DNA of 64,000 nucleotides from Glandiceps talaboti. Lineage: Eukaryota; Hemichordata; Enteropneusta; Spengelidae. The translations under genes were made by a program, and so were the position numbers. Within the stretch, counting starts at the first letter, position 1. Each line of letters begins with the position of its first letter. Below the pieces are notes generated by a model. The model had not been told where the DNA came from, did no database searches, and saw only the letters and a list, made by a program, of their open reading frames with translations. The stretch spans positions 25,486,725 through 25,550,724 of the forward strand of contig NC_135555.1 in assembly GCF_964340395.1 (NCBI RefSeq), read 5' to 3'. This document shows, piece after piece, positions 34,501 through 48,681 of the stretch.

Positions 34501-37500
34501 GTCGTCCCCCCCCCCATACCCGACCCATCCTTTATTGTTGAATGGTTTATTCCACCATGTCATCTTGAAGAGTAGGCATGTCCCATGTCCAACGAGGAGA
34601 CACAACATGAGTAGGCATGTTCCATGTCCAACTAGCAGACACAACATATCTAAGTCTGTTTGATTTAGGTTCACAAGTGTTGTTGCGTGATCAGAGTAGA
34701 GATATTAAGAAAATGACAACATAAACTGCCAGTTCCTTAAAATCTAATCATAGCGGGGACTATGTCATTCTCAATGACTTGTTTTACTTGTTCAAGAAAA
34801 AAAATAAAATCATGAAAATTGGGAAGTCTCACAAGAAATAGTGGATGCAGAAACTGACATCAACTTAAAAAGACAATATAAAACTATTCTTCCAATCTGT
34901 AATGGCTATACATCTGATGAGAAGAAACCAATAATACAGAGACCATATGGAAAACAACGGAAAACATAACTACCTGAACTAGACACTCGCATCAGAAAAA
35001 AATATGAAAAAAATTAAATAAAAAATCTACCTACCCCACCTAATCTAAAATTGAGTGTAATCAGAACCACACAATTTTTGTTGTTGTTAGGCCTGATGTA
35101 AACCATTGTGAAAAGTGTAGCGGTTCCACCCTTATGATAAATACAGTGTAAAAACATAGTGAACACATTAAAATACCCAGGACCGTATATCACTGTAAAT
35201 TTTAATTAATTTATCAACATCTCAGTAGTAAAGACAGAATGTGTTATCATTGAACGTGTGAAAGTGTTTGAAATTTTGTTAGAAGTGTGAAAATGAAGTT
35301 CAGCATGCAATCACACTGATGCCAGACCCCCCAGGGCCTAAATGGAAAAAGTTCATATTAAGCTTGTGTGACATCATTTGTGGGATTGTCTCTAAGTTCA
35401 TCAATCAGCTGTTCTCTGAAATTAAAAATACTGTGAGTGAACAAGCTAGGAAGATCTCTATTGGTTAACACATATACTTCTGGTCATGGAGTTGGCTTCT
35501 GTTGTATAGATAACAATTCAGAACTCTACCATCATGTATACATGTACAATGTATGTGCTATATTCCAAAATGCTTGACTTGGACTATGAAAAATCTGCAT
35601 ATGTCTAGCCATATTGGGGAGGTCTCTTTCCAATGTCTATGGTCTATAATAGAGTTACTGCACTTTTTTCATGATGACAAATTTGCATTAATTTTGTCAA
35701 ACTCCAAAATGCTCAGCTTTCAAGATGGGGTGTTTGTTCATTACATGTGATTATCACATAATCATCTCCTACAGTATTTATAATAGCAATTGTAAATAAT
35801 GTGAGATCTCATTTTCTAATTGTTCAGATCACACTCCTTTGTTTACTTTGTGTCTGTTCTTACAATGACAGTAAAATGTCAATATTTTTCATTGATTTGA
35901 AAGCCCATTATTATGATGTCACTTTCTTCATTGTCTTACAGAATTCTTATAAAGCCAGGGAAGTTTTGTTTTTGTAAGTATTATTTAAATTCGTTAATTA
36001 CAGTCTTTGTGCATCACGACAGGTCATCAGGGAACTTTTTTCAGTTTATTTTCTAAGGGAGACACTACATTGCTTGAATATTATATCTGTAGGAGTGCTA
36101 AATATATATCATTTCATCATTTGACATGGGACTTCTGACACATACAGTAAATGTCTGAAATGATATGAAGAGAATTTGATAGCAGAATTCTCTCAAATCC
36201 TCTTTCATAGGAGTATTTATTACATAATTCATTATTGATATAGATGTGCAAACATTTCTTGTAGTCTTGTATATCAGGTTACAGGTACGTCATGAGGGAA
36301 ACCTTTAAGTTGATTTCCCAAAGGAGAATATAATTGCTTGATCTTTCATACCAATTGATGATATAACTGCTGTCATCAGATAGTCTTGCTGCTAGACATT
36401 CAGGCTTTCTTTCGATACTATAAGTGAACGAAGTTCGCAGTGAGTGCTTGCCCAAACAGTCTAGCAAATGTCATTTTCAGACCAGACATTCCATTGAGAT
36501 TACGTTAAGCGGTGGGTTGGGCCATGTATACATATATATACTTTAATATATTCAATCTCTGCATGCAGATATTGACAAACACATGTTACGTCATTACTAC
36601 ATGTATGTCTTATCGGTTTATGGTAATTGTGAGTATGTAGACGTTGTCATTCACACATTTCAGTTAATACATTGGTGGTTATTTTTCAAACCCCTCCTTA
36701 AGGTGAATATGCATGAAAATTTAGCTATTGTCCTCTGTTTGTGCTTGTTGCTAATGCGGTTCTCTGATTGGCAGTTATTTATATCCTGATGACATTTGCT
36801 AGACCTTGGATGTTCCTTCCCCGATAGCGGTGTTCGGTCGTGTGTCATATTTTATCGGAAGAACATCCGAGGTCTAGCAGATAGACTTAGGTCATCAGAC
36901 TGTGGACAAACAGAATTAAGCTATTACAAATAAGGAAAGTAAACAAATGGATTGGATTAATAACTTTTTGGCACAGCATGTTGGAACAGCAGAGGCTTGT
37001 GGTACATTTCATGGTTTGATAGGCTTGTGGTACATTTCATGGTTTGATAGGCTTGTGGTACATTTCATGGTTTGATAAGAATAGTTTCATGGCCTCTTTA
37101 TGTGTGCATGAAATGCCAGGGGAACTTCTAATTTGTTTGTGAACATGAACTATAATGAAAAGATGCCATAGAGCTGTCCTTATCAATGTAATGTAACATG
37201 CTGTGCCAAGTGTCATTAATCTAATTCTGAATCAGTTGTTTACTTTACCTGACTGTAACAGGTTCCAGTTATCCATGGTTTTATGTCAGCAGTTGTAAAA
37301 TAGTATTGCTGTCATAGCAGATTTACATCCAATCTTTTGATGGATGCTAATAATGGTTTTATTTTTTTGGATCAATTTTTTGACATATTACACTTTACAG
37401 TAATTGGCCAAATATAATGAAGCCAATACATAGAAGACTAAGTAGTAGAATGTTTTGTTATTACGATGCCTTATTATTATGATAGACTTGGACACCCAAT

Positions 37501-39372
37501 ATAATGATCTCTCATTATTCAATCAACAACAAATGAAATATGCTTAAAAATGTATGAAAATAATTAATTATCATTCAAATTCCTCATTGAAAGTAAAAGC
37601 TATATCAATAAACTTCAAAGGACAGGTGTGCACTATTAGGGTTGTTATATGTACCAAATTATATGAAATTGTAAGCTTGCATTCATATGATAAAGCCTAC
37701 TTACCGAATGTCATTAATTATGCAAATTATTCCTTTAAACTGTAAGCTACACCAGCAAACTTTATAGGAACTATGCGCTTTGTTATGGTTAACGTATAAT
37801 AGCCTAATTACTAAAAACCAAATGCAAATAGCTAATTTATGTTCATTGGATGTAAATCTATAATCATGTGCAGTCCTTGCCATTAGCATATGGAAGATGT
37901 GTAGCAAGATTCATGAGAATCCATGCAATAGTTTTTTTAGCACAACTGAACTACAATGTAGGTTCAGTAGTGCTATACATAAATAGGCATCGAGTGGTGT
38001 CTGTTTGTCTGTTTGTCTGTATGTGTGTGGACAACTTAAACTCAAAAACTGCCAACCCGATTGCCTTGGTATTTGGTTCGGAAGTTGTTCAAATGAAAAT
38101 GATCGCATCACAGGTGTGTGATTTGGGTCAAAAATGTGATTTTTGGTAAAAAAAACCCTTAAACTCAGAAACTGCTGGGCAGATTGGTGCGAAATTTACT
38201 GGGAATATTCTTAAGGGGGTGTAAAGTAAGATTTGTTCATGATATGATGATTCCATCAGTTATATGCAAATTAGGGCTAAAAATGTGTCTTTTTGGTCAA
38301 AAATCAATAATTCCAAAACTACTGAGCAGATTGGGCTGAAATTTATTGGGAATGCATCTGTGGATGTATATATGAAAAAATATTAAGGATACAATGATGT
38401 CATGAGTGATATGCAAATTAGGTCTAAAAATGTGAATTTTGGTCAAAAACTTATATCTCACAAAGTACATGGTCAGTGAGACTGAAACTTGTTGATATGT
38501 TTCTAGAAGTGTTATTATGCACATTTTCTTCAAAATGTTTTGACACAATTGGTCCTAGCAGCCATGACCACACCCTAGCAACAACCAATTGGCAGTATAT
38601 TTTGGTCAAATAATAACATCATCTGGTAGGCAAGTGAATAAACATTCAAAAAATGTTTGCAAATATTCCTAGCAACCATAACCATGTCCATAGCAACAGC
38701 CAAACGGTCGTGTATTTCACAAAAATAACACCAGGGATTAATAGACAATTGAATAAACATTCAAAAATGTATGTAAATGTGCCTAGCAACAAGACCACAC
38801 CCATAGCAACAGCCAAATAATCATGTATATTGTAAAGATAACAGGAATTGAGAGATAAATGAAAAACATTCAAAAAATGTATGCAAATATGCCTAGCAAC
38901 AAGATCACACCCATAGCAACAGCCAATGATCACATATATTGCAAAGATAACGAGGATTAATAGAGAAATGAATAACATTTAAAAATGTATGCAAATATGC
39001 CAAACAACAAGACCATGCTCATAGCAACAGCCAAATGATCACGTATATTGCATAGATAATATCAGGAATTCATACACAAGTGAACAAAAACATACAAAAA
39101 TGTATGCAAATATATCTAACATGATGACCACACCCATAGCAACAGCCAAAGGATAGCATATATCGCAAAGACAGCAACATGGTTGGATAGGCAACTGGAT
39201 AGTCATTCAGCAAATGAACACCTATTGTTAGCATGGACTATCATATGGATAAACATTTTTAAAAAAATTACAGTTGTGCTACAACGCCATTGGCGGTATT
39301 TTTTAGATATCTTGTCCACAGACAGAGAGACAGACCTACATTGTACATACCTACATACATACATACAATGTT

Positions 39373-39462
<90 letters not shown>

Positions 39463-41352
39463 GAACACAATATAGCACTCCATTATGGGAGGTAAAAATG
39501 AGAACTGTCACCAAAGCTTACTGATGATATGTTGGCAAAGCAGGTGATGGCGATACATACTGAATGCCCAATACAACATTTTAAACCACCACTTCTATCA
39601 CTTTCAATTTCAGAAAACAGTCTACTATTCCATCAACAGACCCCACCACCCCCTTATCTTATTGTTGGTTGAAAATCATTTTGAGCATATTTACACAATG
39701 ATGTTTACTGAGTGATGTTTACTTAATGATGATTACACAATGATGATTACTTAATGATGTTAATACTTTTATTTTTCAGCTACATTTGAGAAATATGAAT
39801 TTGAAGCAGTAGACCCACCATCAATACCATCACAATATGCTAGTCTTATACCAACATCCGTACCAGATACTGTACTTGCAAGTTTAATATGCAACTATAC
39901 GAGTTGTCCAGAGCTGGCTTTCTATCCCAAATCCCCATTGAGTAAGTAATGTCAACTAATTCCAGTGTATATTCCAGATATAGAGAGATATAGATTTTGC
40001 AAAACGAGGGCTAAAATTTGGTCATGGTTGCTGATCATAAAGTACAATACATTGTAAAGTATGAAGCTGTTAATAACATTATCACATGTATATAAAAAAG
40101 AATTTTCCATCCATAAAACTTTGCCCACAACAGGCAGCTCAAAATCGTCTTGATTATTTTTTATTCAACTTTTCAATTTTTACCTTTCCTAAAAACAACA
40201 CAGCTACAAGTTTAATGGCAGAAGTGGGAAGCACAATTGGATTACCATTGTCAACTATTGCATTCACATCAGAGGAAGAATTGGCCAAAACGGCATCTGT
40301 GAATGAAGATTCCTACTATGCTGGTAAGTTGAATGAATAAAATTGTAGAGTCATGTTGATCAAATGGTTGGAGTGACTGGCAGGCTCAAACCTTTCATTT
40401 GTTTCTGAATGGCTAAAAAACCCTGAAGCAAAGTTTGAATCAGAATTACTGTGCTTATAAGTTAAAGTCAACCCTGGTAGGACAGAGGTTGCTATGGAAA
40501 CCATTTAATCCAATGTGTTTACAAAGGCTTCAATGTATGGTATGCTCCTCTGAGAGTTGGGGAAGTTATATACATATAGGGGTGGTGTGTTGATATAGGT
40601 CCATGCCTGGGCTAATATACAATGTACTTGTACAGCATGCATTGTGATAGTGATAATTCCATTGTGGAAGGCACTTAATAAATGTGTACTGTTATAAATC
40701 TCTAAGCCCCAGTAGGATGTGTGTAGCAAGGACAAGGAAAATGTAATGCCATCTGACAATATCCAGAACCTCCAACAGTTTCTGATCAAGAAATGGGATA
40801 GTAACACCATTGAGAAGATTTGAAAGACTAGTTGATTATTAACACATCAATATTGTATAAGAGATGTCACAAATGTACAATGTTGGCCCACTACTAGGTA
40901 CGAAAGTACTGGAATCTGCCCATACATGTACATGTATGTAGTCATGGCTCTTTTCAGAGCAACCAATTCTTCCTTCCAATCAGTTTTAACACAATACATA
41001 TTGTAATACATGTATGTACAAATTCAGGGGAGGGGTGGTGGACTGTTATTAGAGAGAATTTCATGACGTTATATTTTGTTATGCCACAGGTGTGGTATTT
41101 GGTGTGTCAGCCTCTGATACAAGTTGGCCAAGTCAGGTCAGTTACAGTATAAGGATTTCACACAAATTTGGTAGTGGTGAGGAAAGTTTCCACACAGATC
41201 GCCAATATCCATTCTTTCAAGTGGCTGGACCTCGTACAGAAGAGTAAGTACCTGTATTATTTTAAACACAATTCAACTGTTCAGTGCATATCATATTAAG
41301 TGTTATAGATATTAACTTCTTGTAAGTAGACTTGTAATATTGCATAATTTGA

Positions 41353-41427
<75 letters not shown>

Positions 41428-44400
41428 AGAATCAACTCAGCCAATTTGCCCTTTCAATTTGATACTTTGGTTTTTATAGCCCAAAGAAGGCAATGATTAT
41501 GTGTAAGGCTGCAAACAAACTTTATTAAATGTTTAATAGAAACCACAGTAAACCCTTAAACTAATTTTGATAGTAATTCTGTAGGTTGTGTTTGACCAAA
41601 ACACATGATTTTAAGTCAGCCAGGAAATACAGATAGAAAAATTATAACCCTAACAACTGCACTACTGTGTATGTACATCATTGAACAGGCAAAGTTGCAG
41701 TACTTTATTCCATACTTTTTAGCACAACTGAACTGATAAGGTTCAGTAGTGCTATAGGCATGGCGAAGTGTCTGTCTGTCTGTCTCTGTGGATGTGTGTG
41801 TGTGTGTGTATGTGTAAACAACTTCAAGTAAAAAACTGCTGAAGCGATTGCCATGACATTTGGTGGGTATATTACCTTGGGTGTTACGCTGGGAAATTAT
41901 TCAAATCAAAATGATCTTACCCCCAGTTTGTGATGTAGGTAAAAAAATGTGATTTTTGGTCAAAAAACTTAAACTCAGAAATTACTGGGCAGATCAGTCT
42001 GAAATTTGATGGGAACATCCTTTAAAGTTTAAGTTAGTGTTGTTTAGATTAAAGGCATAACTGCCTGGTGCTTGGCACCCTATTTTGCATATATGACTCT
42101 ATGTTTTGGAGATGGAGAACTTGTGGTGACGCACTGGCAAGTAATCACCAAAATATAAACATTCCCTATCAGGGTTGTTCACATGTAAATGGCACATATT
42201 TGAATAATCCTGAGTGACACACAATCTAAACAGCTGTTTCAGGAGAATTTGTCTCATTTTGAAAGGTTTTTAGTCGCGACGGGGACTTATGGAATGGATT
42301 GCGTCCGTCCATGCGTCTGTCCGTCCGTAGGTCCGTCGGTCCGTCCAGAGCCGTTTCTTGGAGATGCCTGGGCTGATTTTTTTTCAAACTTGGTACAGGC
42401 CAACATACAATGGCATACATATGCACGTCAATTTCTTTCATGATACGATCCAATATGGCCGCCTAGCAGCCATTTTGTTTGCGAATTTTCCCTATCCAAA
42501 GCCATTACTCAGACATGCTTGAACAGATCTCATTCAAAGTTGGTATTAGGACAGTGTTCTATGACATACCTGTGCATATCCATTTTCATCGTGATACAAT
42601 CCGATATGGCTGCTTGGCAGCCATTTTGTTGATGCAGTTTTCATGTCCAAAGCCATAACTCAGACATGCTTGAACAGGTCCCCCCCACCGTACCGGACCC
42701 ATCCTTTATTGTTGAATGGTTTATTCCATCACGTCATCTTGAAAAGTAGGCATGTCCCATGTCCAATGAGGAGACACAACATGAGTAGGCATGTTCCATG
42801 TCCAACAAGCAGACACAACATATCTAAGTCTGTTTGATTTATGTTCACAAGTGTTGTGTGATTAGAGTAGTGCATGTAAGTAATTGGCCCAAAACTGACC
42901 AAGTACGGGCAGAGTTACGAGCTCGCAAGTCTCAAGTACGAGTGACGTCTGAACGAATATATACGGGTGACGTAACGAGCTCATAAGTCTGAAATACGAG
43001 TGACGTAGATTATCCAAACGCTTACGGGGACATGCATTTAGTTCGGATATGCGGTCAGTTCGGATATGCGATCTGCATCGTGATGTGACGGGCTCATACA
43101 GAATGAACATACACATACGCTGCATATCACACTTACACATGTTACATGCACTCTCAGACAAATGAGACGTACCATACTACATAGAAACCTTTTTAATGAA
43201 TTGTATTTATTTAATACTAAAACTAAATAAAGAGTTGACTATAATAGGAAAACGAATTGAATATGTGTAGAAGAAATTAAAAAAACGTATTTACAAGAAA
43301 GACGACGACGTGGTGGACAGCTGATAAGAACACATTGTTGTCATGGTTGCATCTATAAATAGTGTTTACTGACATGTAAATGTAATCAAATTGTATCAAT
43401 GTGTATAAAACGATGTGTCCGCAATTTAGCCACTCAATGAGAAAGAAAATAAAGTTCAGAAAAACGAAGTCAGGGGTTTCTGTTTCATTGCACGGCTGTC
43501 TGCTGCTTTTCTGTGTAAACTACGGAGCAATAACAACTGGGTAGGTTCACAATCAGGCTGTGACTCTAGCCATAACAAACACGGAGAAAGCATAGCTGCC
43601 GCTTCGCCGTGCAATGGTACTGGTTCACATGGGACATCGTTTTCGACTTTATCTTAAGTTTCACGATCGAGTGAGGATTCCTTGCTAGACATTGCAGATT
43701 TATAGGTAGGCCGAAGCTGAAAAAGTTTTACACCTTTGAAAATCTTTATTGGAAAAAGAAACGAAACTCCTTTCACTTCTGACCGACAATCATCTTTTCG
43801 GTATCACAGTCAATCATCAATGGTTGCGTTACATCTCATGCCGACAAGTTGTTTGAAAGTCGCCACTATAGTCAGAGTGTGACATGCCGTTCTCACCATT
43901 TCACAATCATTTCAAATCTTTTATGAATCATACAAAAGAACGAGGCGGTCAATAGGAGAACAACTTTATTGAGATGTTATTGAAGGTGTGATCGTTCCAA
44001 CGCACTCGATGTAGTCGTCTTTTGTTTTACCGTACATCATTAACATCACGTCATTCAAGTGGTGGACAGTGATTGTTTACAAACAATACACACTGTAGCT
44101 CCAAGACAAACCGCGCTCATTCACAAGTCGATCGTCATTCATCAAACTTCAAATTTTTACCGAAACATTACTTTGATATCAGAACAATAGATTTTTTCGG
44201 GGACACGTAGTCAGTTCGGATGACCGGTCACATCCAAACTAAAAGAATTGAAGTATTCATCTTGTCCCTTACATGTGTTGTGTGATTTTCATCCATCAGT
44301 TTGTATGGTGACCGATTTTTACGGATTCAGAGGGCTATTGATGCTGCCTTAATCACAACCTTATCGACAGATTATGGTTCAACCGATGATATTTCCAATG

Positions 44401-47089
44401 TTACATTCAACATGAGGGTAAGGTTTCTGACACAACTATTTATAGTGATGAAGATCATGCTCATGGCAACAGTCAAATGCAAGAATGAGTGTCATATGTT
44501 GAGATAACAATAGTGAGTGTTAGTCAAGTGAATAAACGCAAATGGGCACAGCAGCTATTGCCATGAACATAGTGACAGCAGTGAGATGTATACTGTCAAG
44601 TGAATAAACCCAAATGTGCATAGCAACCATGGCCATGTCCATAGCAACAATCAAGGAACTGTATCTTTCTCATATTTGAACAATATTGTGTTACAAAACT
44701 GATGGTATGTGTTTGTTTTGTACAGCAATATCCATATCCAAAGTGGACAGAGGATGGTTTTATCCCAATTATATCAGGCACATTACCTCTCCTTTTGTGT
44801 TTGGCATTTATCTATACGGCTGGTGTTATTGTCAAGGTACGTATTTGACACTATATTGGAATACACACATCAGTTATAAATGGCAAGCTTATAAAGCTGG
44901 GATGAAACCCTGGCCATCCAATTTAAGAAAGGAGACCCCACATATAGTTTTTTTCAGTAGCTGTCTTGATGAAGCCTCTGTGCAAATTGCGCATTAAAAC
45001 ACCCACACACAAAAAAAGCAAGATACACAGAAAAGAGAAAAGTATACCTCAGATGTATGCCTCAGAAGTAAAATGATTAAGCAATATACAAGTTTTGACC
45101 AGTAAACGAGTGCATATTGAGTTCTTTGTTGAAAACTGAGTGTGTGTGGGTAACATGAACCCAGGCCATATTCAGTGTGTGCGTGTAACATGAACCCAGG
45201 CCATATTCAGTGTGTGCGTGTATCATGAACCCAGGCCATATTCAGTGTGTGTGTGTAAGATGAACCCAGGCCATATTCAGTGTGTGCATGTAACATGAAC
45301 CCAGGCCATTTTCAGTGTGTGGCATGCGTGTATCATGAACCCAGGCCATATTCAGTGTGTGTGTGTAAGATGAACCCAGGCCATATTCAGTGTGTGCGTG
45401 TAACATGAACCCAGGCCATATTCAGTGTGTGCGTGTATCATGAACCCAGGCCATATTCAGTGTGTGCGTGTAACATGAACCCAGGCCATATTCAGTGTGT
45501 GCGTGTAACATGAACCCAGGCCATATTCAGTGTGTGCGTGTATCATGAACCCAGGCCATATTCAGTGTGTGCGTGTAACATGAACCCAGGTCATATTCAG
45601 TGTGTGCGTGTATCATGAACCCAGGCCATATTCAGTGTGTGCGTGTATCATGAACCACCCAGGCCATATTCAGTGTGTGCGTGTAACATGAACCCAGGCC
45701 ATATTCAGTGTGTGTGCGTGTATGATATGAACCTAGGCCATATTCAGTGTGTGTGTGTATATGATATGAACCCAGGCCATATTCAGTGTGTGTGTATATG
45801 ATATGAACCCAGGTCATATTCAGTGTGTGTGTGTATATGATATGAACCTAGGCCATATTCAGTGTGTGCATGTATGATGAACCCAGGTCATGCAGTGTGT
45901 GTGTGAGTGTATGATATGAACCCAGGCCATATTCAGTGTGTGTGTGTATGATGAACCCAGGTCATGCATGGGCATCATGGAACAATAAAGCTAAGATTAT
46001 GGATATTTATAATCTAATAACAATAGTATGTAATACAAATACGCGTAAACATGTGCCTGAAACTGACAGGTATGAAGCTTGAAGTGAGCGGACGATTGTG
46101 ACTATTATTGCAATAAAGCTTACTGGTGTGTATTTTCAGTGTTAACCTCCTTCCTTTGATGTAATAATCTTCAGATTCAACGAGAATATCAATACAAACA
46201 CTTGAAACCCCAGAAAACCTAGTCTTTCTCACTGTAGAATTAGAACAACACCATGACCCCGTACCACCGCCGTAACGTTACACGGTAGCTTCCTGGTTTA
46301 CCTTACATCGACGTTGGTGGCGCACTTTAAAAATGAAGCGCGAGCGCGAGCAGACGATTGATCGATATTTTGTTGCGTTGCTAGGAAGGCCGAGGAAGCG
46401 CTCTCATATTCATATGTGCAGAGAAGGTTACATGAGTGAGCGCGTCCGCGCCCTTAGCAACCAATTGCAACAATGTATCATTCGACACTCTCGCTACAGA
46501 AGTGAGCCACCAACGTTCATTTTGACACGATATATTTCTCGAACCCACACATCACATGCATTACACATAAATCTACATCTACAATAGGAAAAGACTGGAA
46601 TTTTTTTGTTTCGTTTTCAAATTCTATTTTCATTTTGTTATTTTATATATTCACAATCTTAGCTTTATTGGGTGTGCAGAGAAGGTTACATGAGTGAGCG
46701 CGTCCGCGCCCTTAGCAACCAATTGCAACAATGTATCATTCGACACTCTCGCTACAGAAGTGAGCCACCAACGTTCATTTTGACACGATATATTTCTCGA
46801 ACCCACACATCACATGCATTACACATAAATCTACATCTACAATAGGAAAAGACTGGAATTTTTTTGTTTCGTTTTCAAATTCTATTTGCATTTTGTTATT
46901 TTATATATTCACAATCTTAGCTTTATTGTGCCATGATGCCCATGGGTCATGCAGTGTGTGTGTGTGTGTATGATATGAACCCAGGCCATATTCAGTGTGT
47001 GTGTGTGCGTGTATGATATGAACCCAGGCCATATTCAGTGTGTGTGTGTGTGATATGAACCCAGGCCATATTCAGTGTGTGTGTGTATG

Positions 47090-47120
<31 letters not shown>

Positions 47121-48643
47121 TAATTCTTATCAGCGCATTATGCAACAGCCTCAATGCACTTAACAAAACTGAGAAGAAAAAAAAAACCCCAAAAAACAAA
47201 AAAACAAAAACCTTGATTTGCATAGAAATCAAAACCAAAACCAAAAACTTGACGTTCACTATTGATTACTATTAAAAGTACAATATGTCCTGAACGTTTG
47301 TAGACAAGAGTATGGCACAAACTTAATTTGAAAAAAAAAACCCAAAAAACCCAAAACAAAAAACCAAAACAAAAAAAAAACAAAACTTGAAATTCACTAA
47401 AAAACAAAACTTATTGATTACTGCTTATAAAAGTATAGTATGTTCTAAAAGTTTGTAAACAAGTATGTCTTTAGTTGGGACTTGAATGTTTCGATCGATA
47501 CCGCTCTCCTAATGTGAATTGGGAGAGAGTTCCATAACTTAGGACCGGCAACAGAGAAGGCGCGATCTCCGTACGTGGTAGTTGCAACACGTGGAATGGC
47601 AAGTGTAAGATAAGTACTAGAACGTAGGGCATGTGTTGGCTTGTGTATGGGTATTAGTTCAATGATGTAGGATGGTGACAGTTTGTTGACAGCCTTGTAG
47701 GTGACGAGCAAGATTTTGTATACAATACGTTGACGTACAGGTAACCAATGAAGATTATGTAATACTGGTGAGACATGATCATATTTGCGTAGTTTGGCAA
47801 CAAGTCTAGCAGCTGTGTTCTGCACACGTTGAAGTTTGTTGATCTCTTTGTCTGGTAATCCATAGAGGATGGAATTGCAATAATCCAGCCTAGAGGTAAC
47901 AAATGCATGGATTAGTCTTTCGGTGCTGGTATTGTCGAGGTACTTTCTAATTTGGCCGATCTTTCGAATGGCTAGGGATGCTGCTCTGCAGATGTTATTT
48001 ACATGACAAGTCATTCTAAGTTCTGAGTCAAGTATAACCCCAAGGTCACGTGTTGTGGATGATGATGATGATGATGATGTGGATGATGATATGAACCCAC
48101 TGGGCCATATTCAGTGTGTGCGTGTATGATATGAACCTAGGCCATATTCAGTGTGTGCATGTATGATATGAACCCAGGCCATATTCAGTGTGTGTGTGTA
48201 TGATATGAACCCAGGCCATATTCAGTGTGTGCATGTATGATATGAACCCAGGCCATATTCAGTGTGTGTGTGTATGATATGAACCCAGGCCATATTCAGT
48301 GTGTGTGTGTATGATATGAACCCAGGCCATATTCAGTGTGTGTGTGTGTATGATATGAACCCAGGTCATATTCAGTGTGTGTGTGTATGATATGAGCCTA
48401 GGCCATATTCAGTGTGTGTGTGTATGGTATGAACCCAGGCCATATTCAGTGTGTGCATGTATGATATGAACCTAGGCCATATTCAGTGTGTGCATGTATG
48501 ATATGAACCTAGGCCATATTCAGTGTGTGCATGCATGTATGATATGAACCTGTCATATTCAGTGTGTGTGTGTGTGTGTGTATGATATGAACCCTGGCCA
48601 TATTCAGTGTGTGTGTGTGTATGATATGAACCCAGGCCATATT

Positions 48644-48681
<38 letters not shown>

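Larger units (their letters stand above)
31749..34760 (+). mobile_element. TIR element family B, copy 2, split by element A
   Basis: Left end GTCCCCGCT (31749-31757) and right end AGCGGGGAC (34752-34760) are perfect 9-bp inverted repeats. The left part runs to about 31864 ('cttggagatgcctggaccaa' plus T run). The right part resumes at about 34208 with 'ttcaaacttggtacaggggc'. In copies 1 and 3 those two texts are contiguous. The interruption is element A (31865-34186 plus an ambiguous 20 bp). Confidence 0.85.

Noticed and set aside
34855-34970. Coding-like stretch ([20 protein letters not shown]) on the plus strand
   Set aside because: Stops interrupt it, no splice sites flank it sensibly, and I recognise no family; left as unannotated intron.
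39183-39514. Open frames of His-Thr or Cys-Val repeats across dinucleotide runs (also near 16.2-16.4, 19.3-19.7, 41.3 and 48.5-48.7 kb)
   Set aside because: They are translations of CA/TG/TA microsatellites on both strands, without start context, splice sites or composition of a protein.
42862-43161. 99-codon minus-strand frame with several Cys residues
   Set aside because: It lies over short direct repeats in a CpG-rich segment, with no domain pattern and no neighbouring exon.
46333-46587. 84-codon frame starting [13 protein letters not shown] within element D
   Set aside because: Suggestive start, but it runs into the 258-bp duplicated non-coding part and shows no transposase or DNA-binding motif that I recognise.
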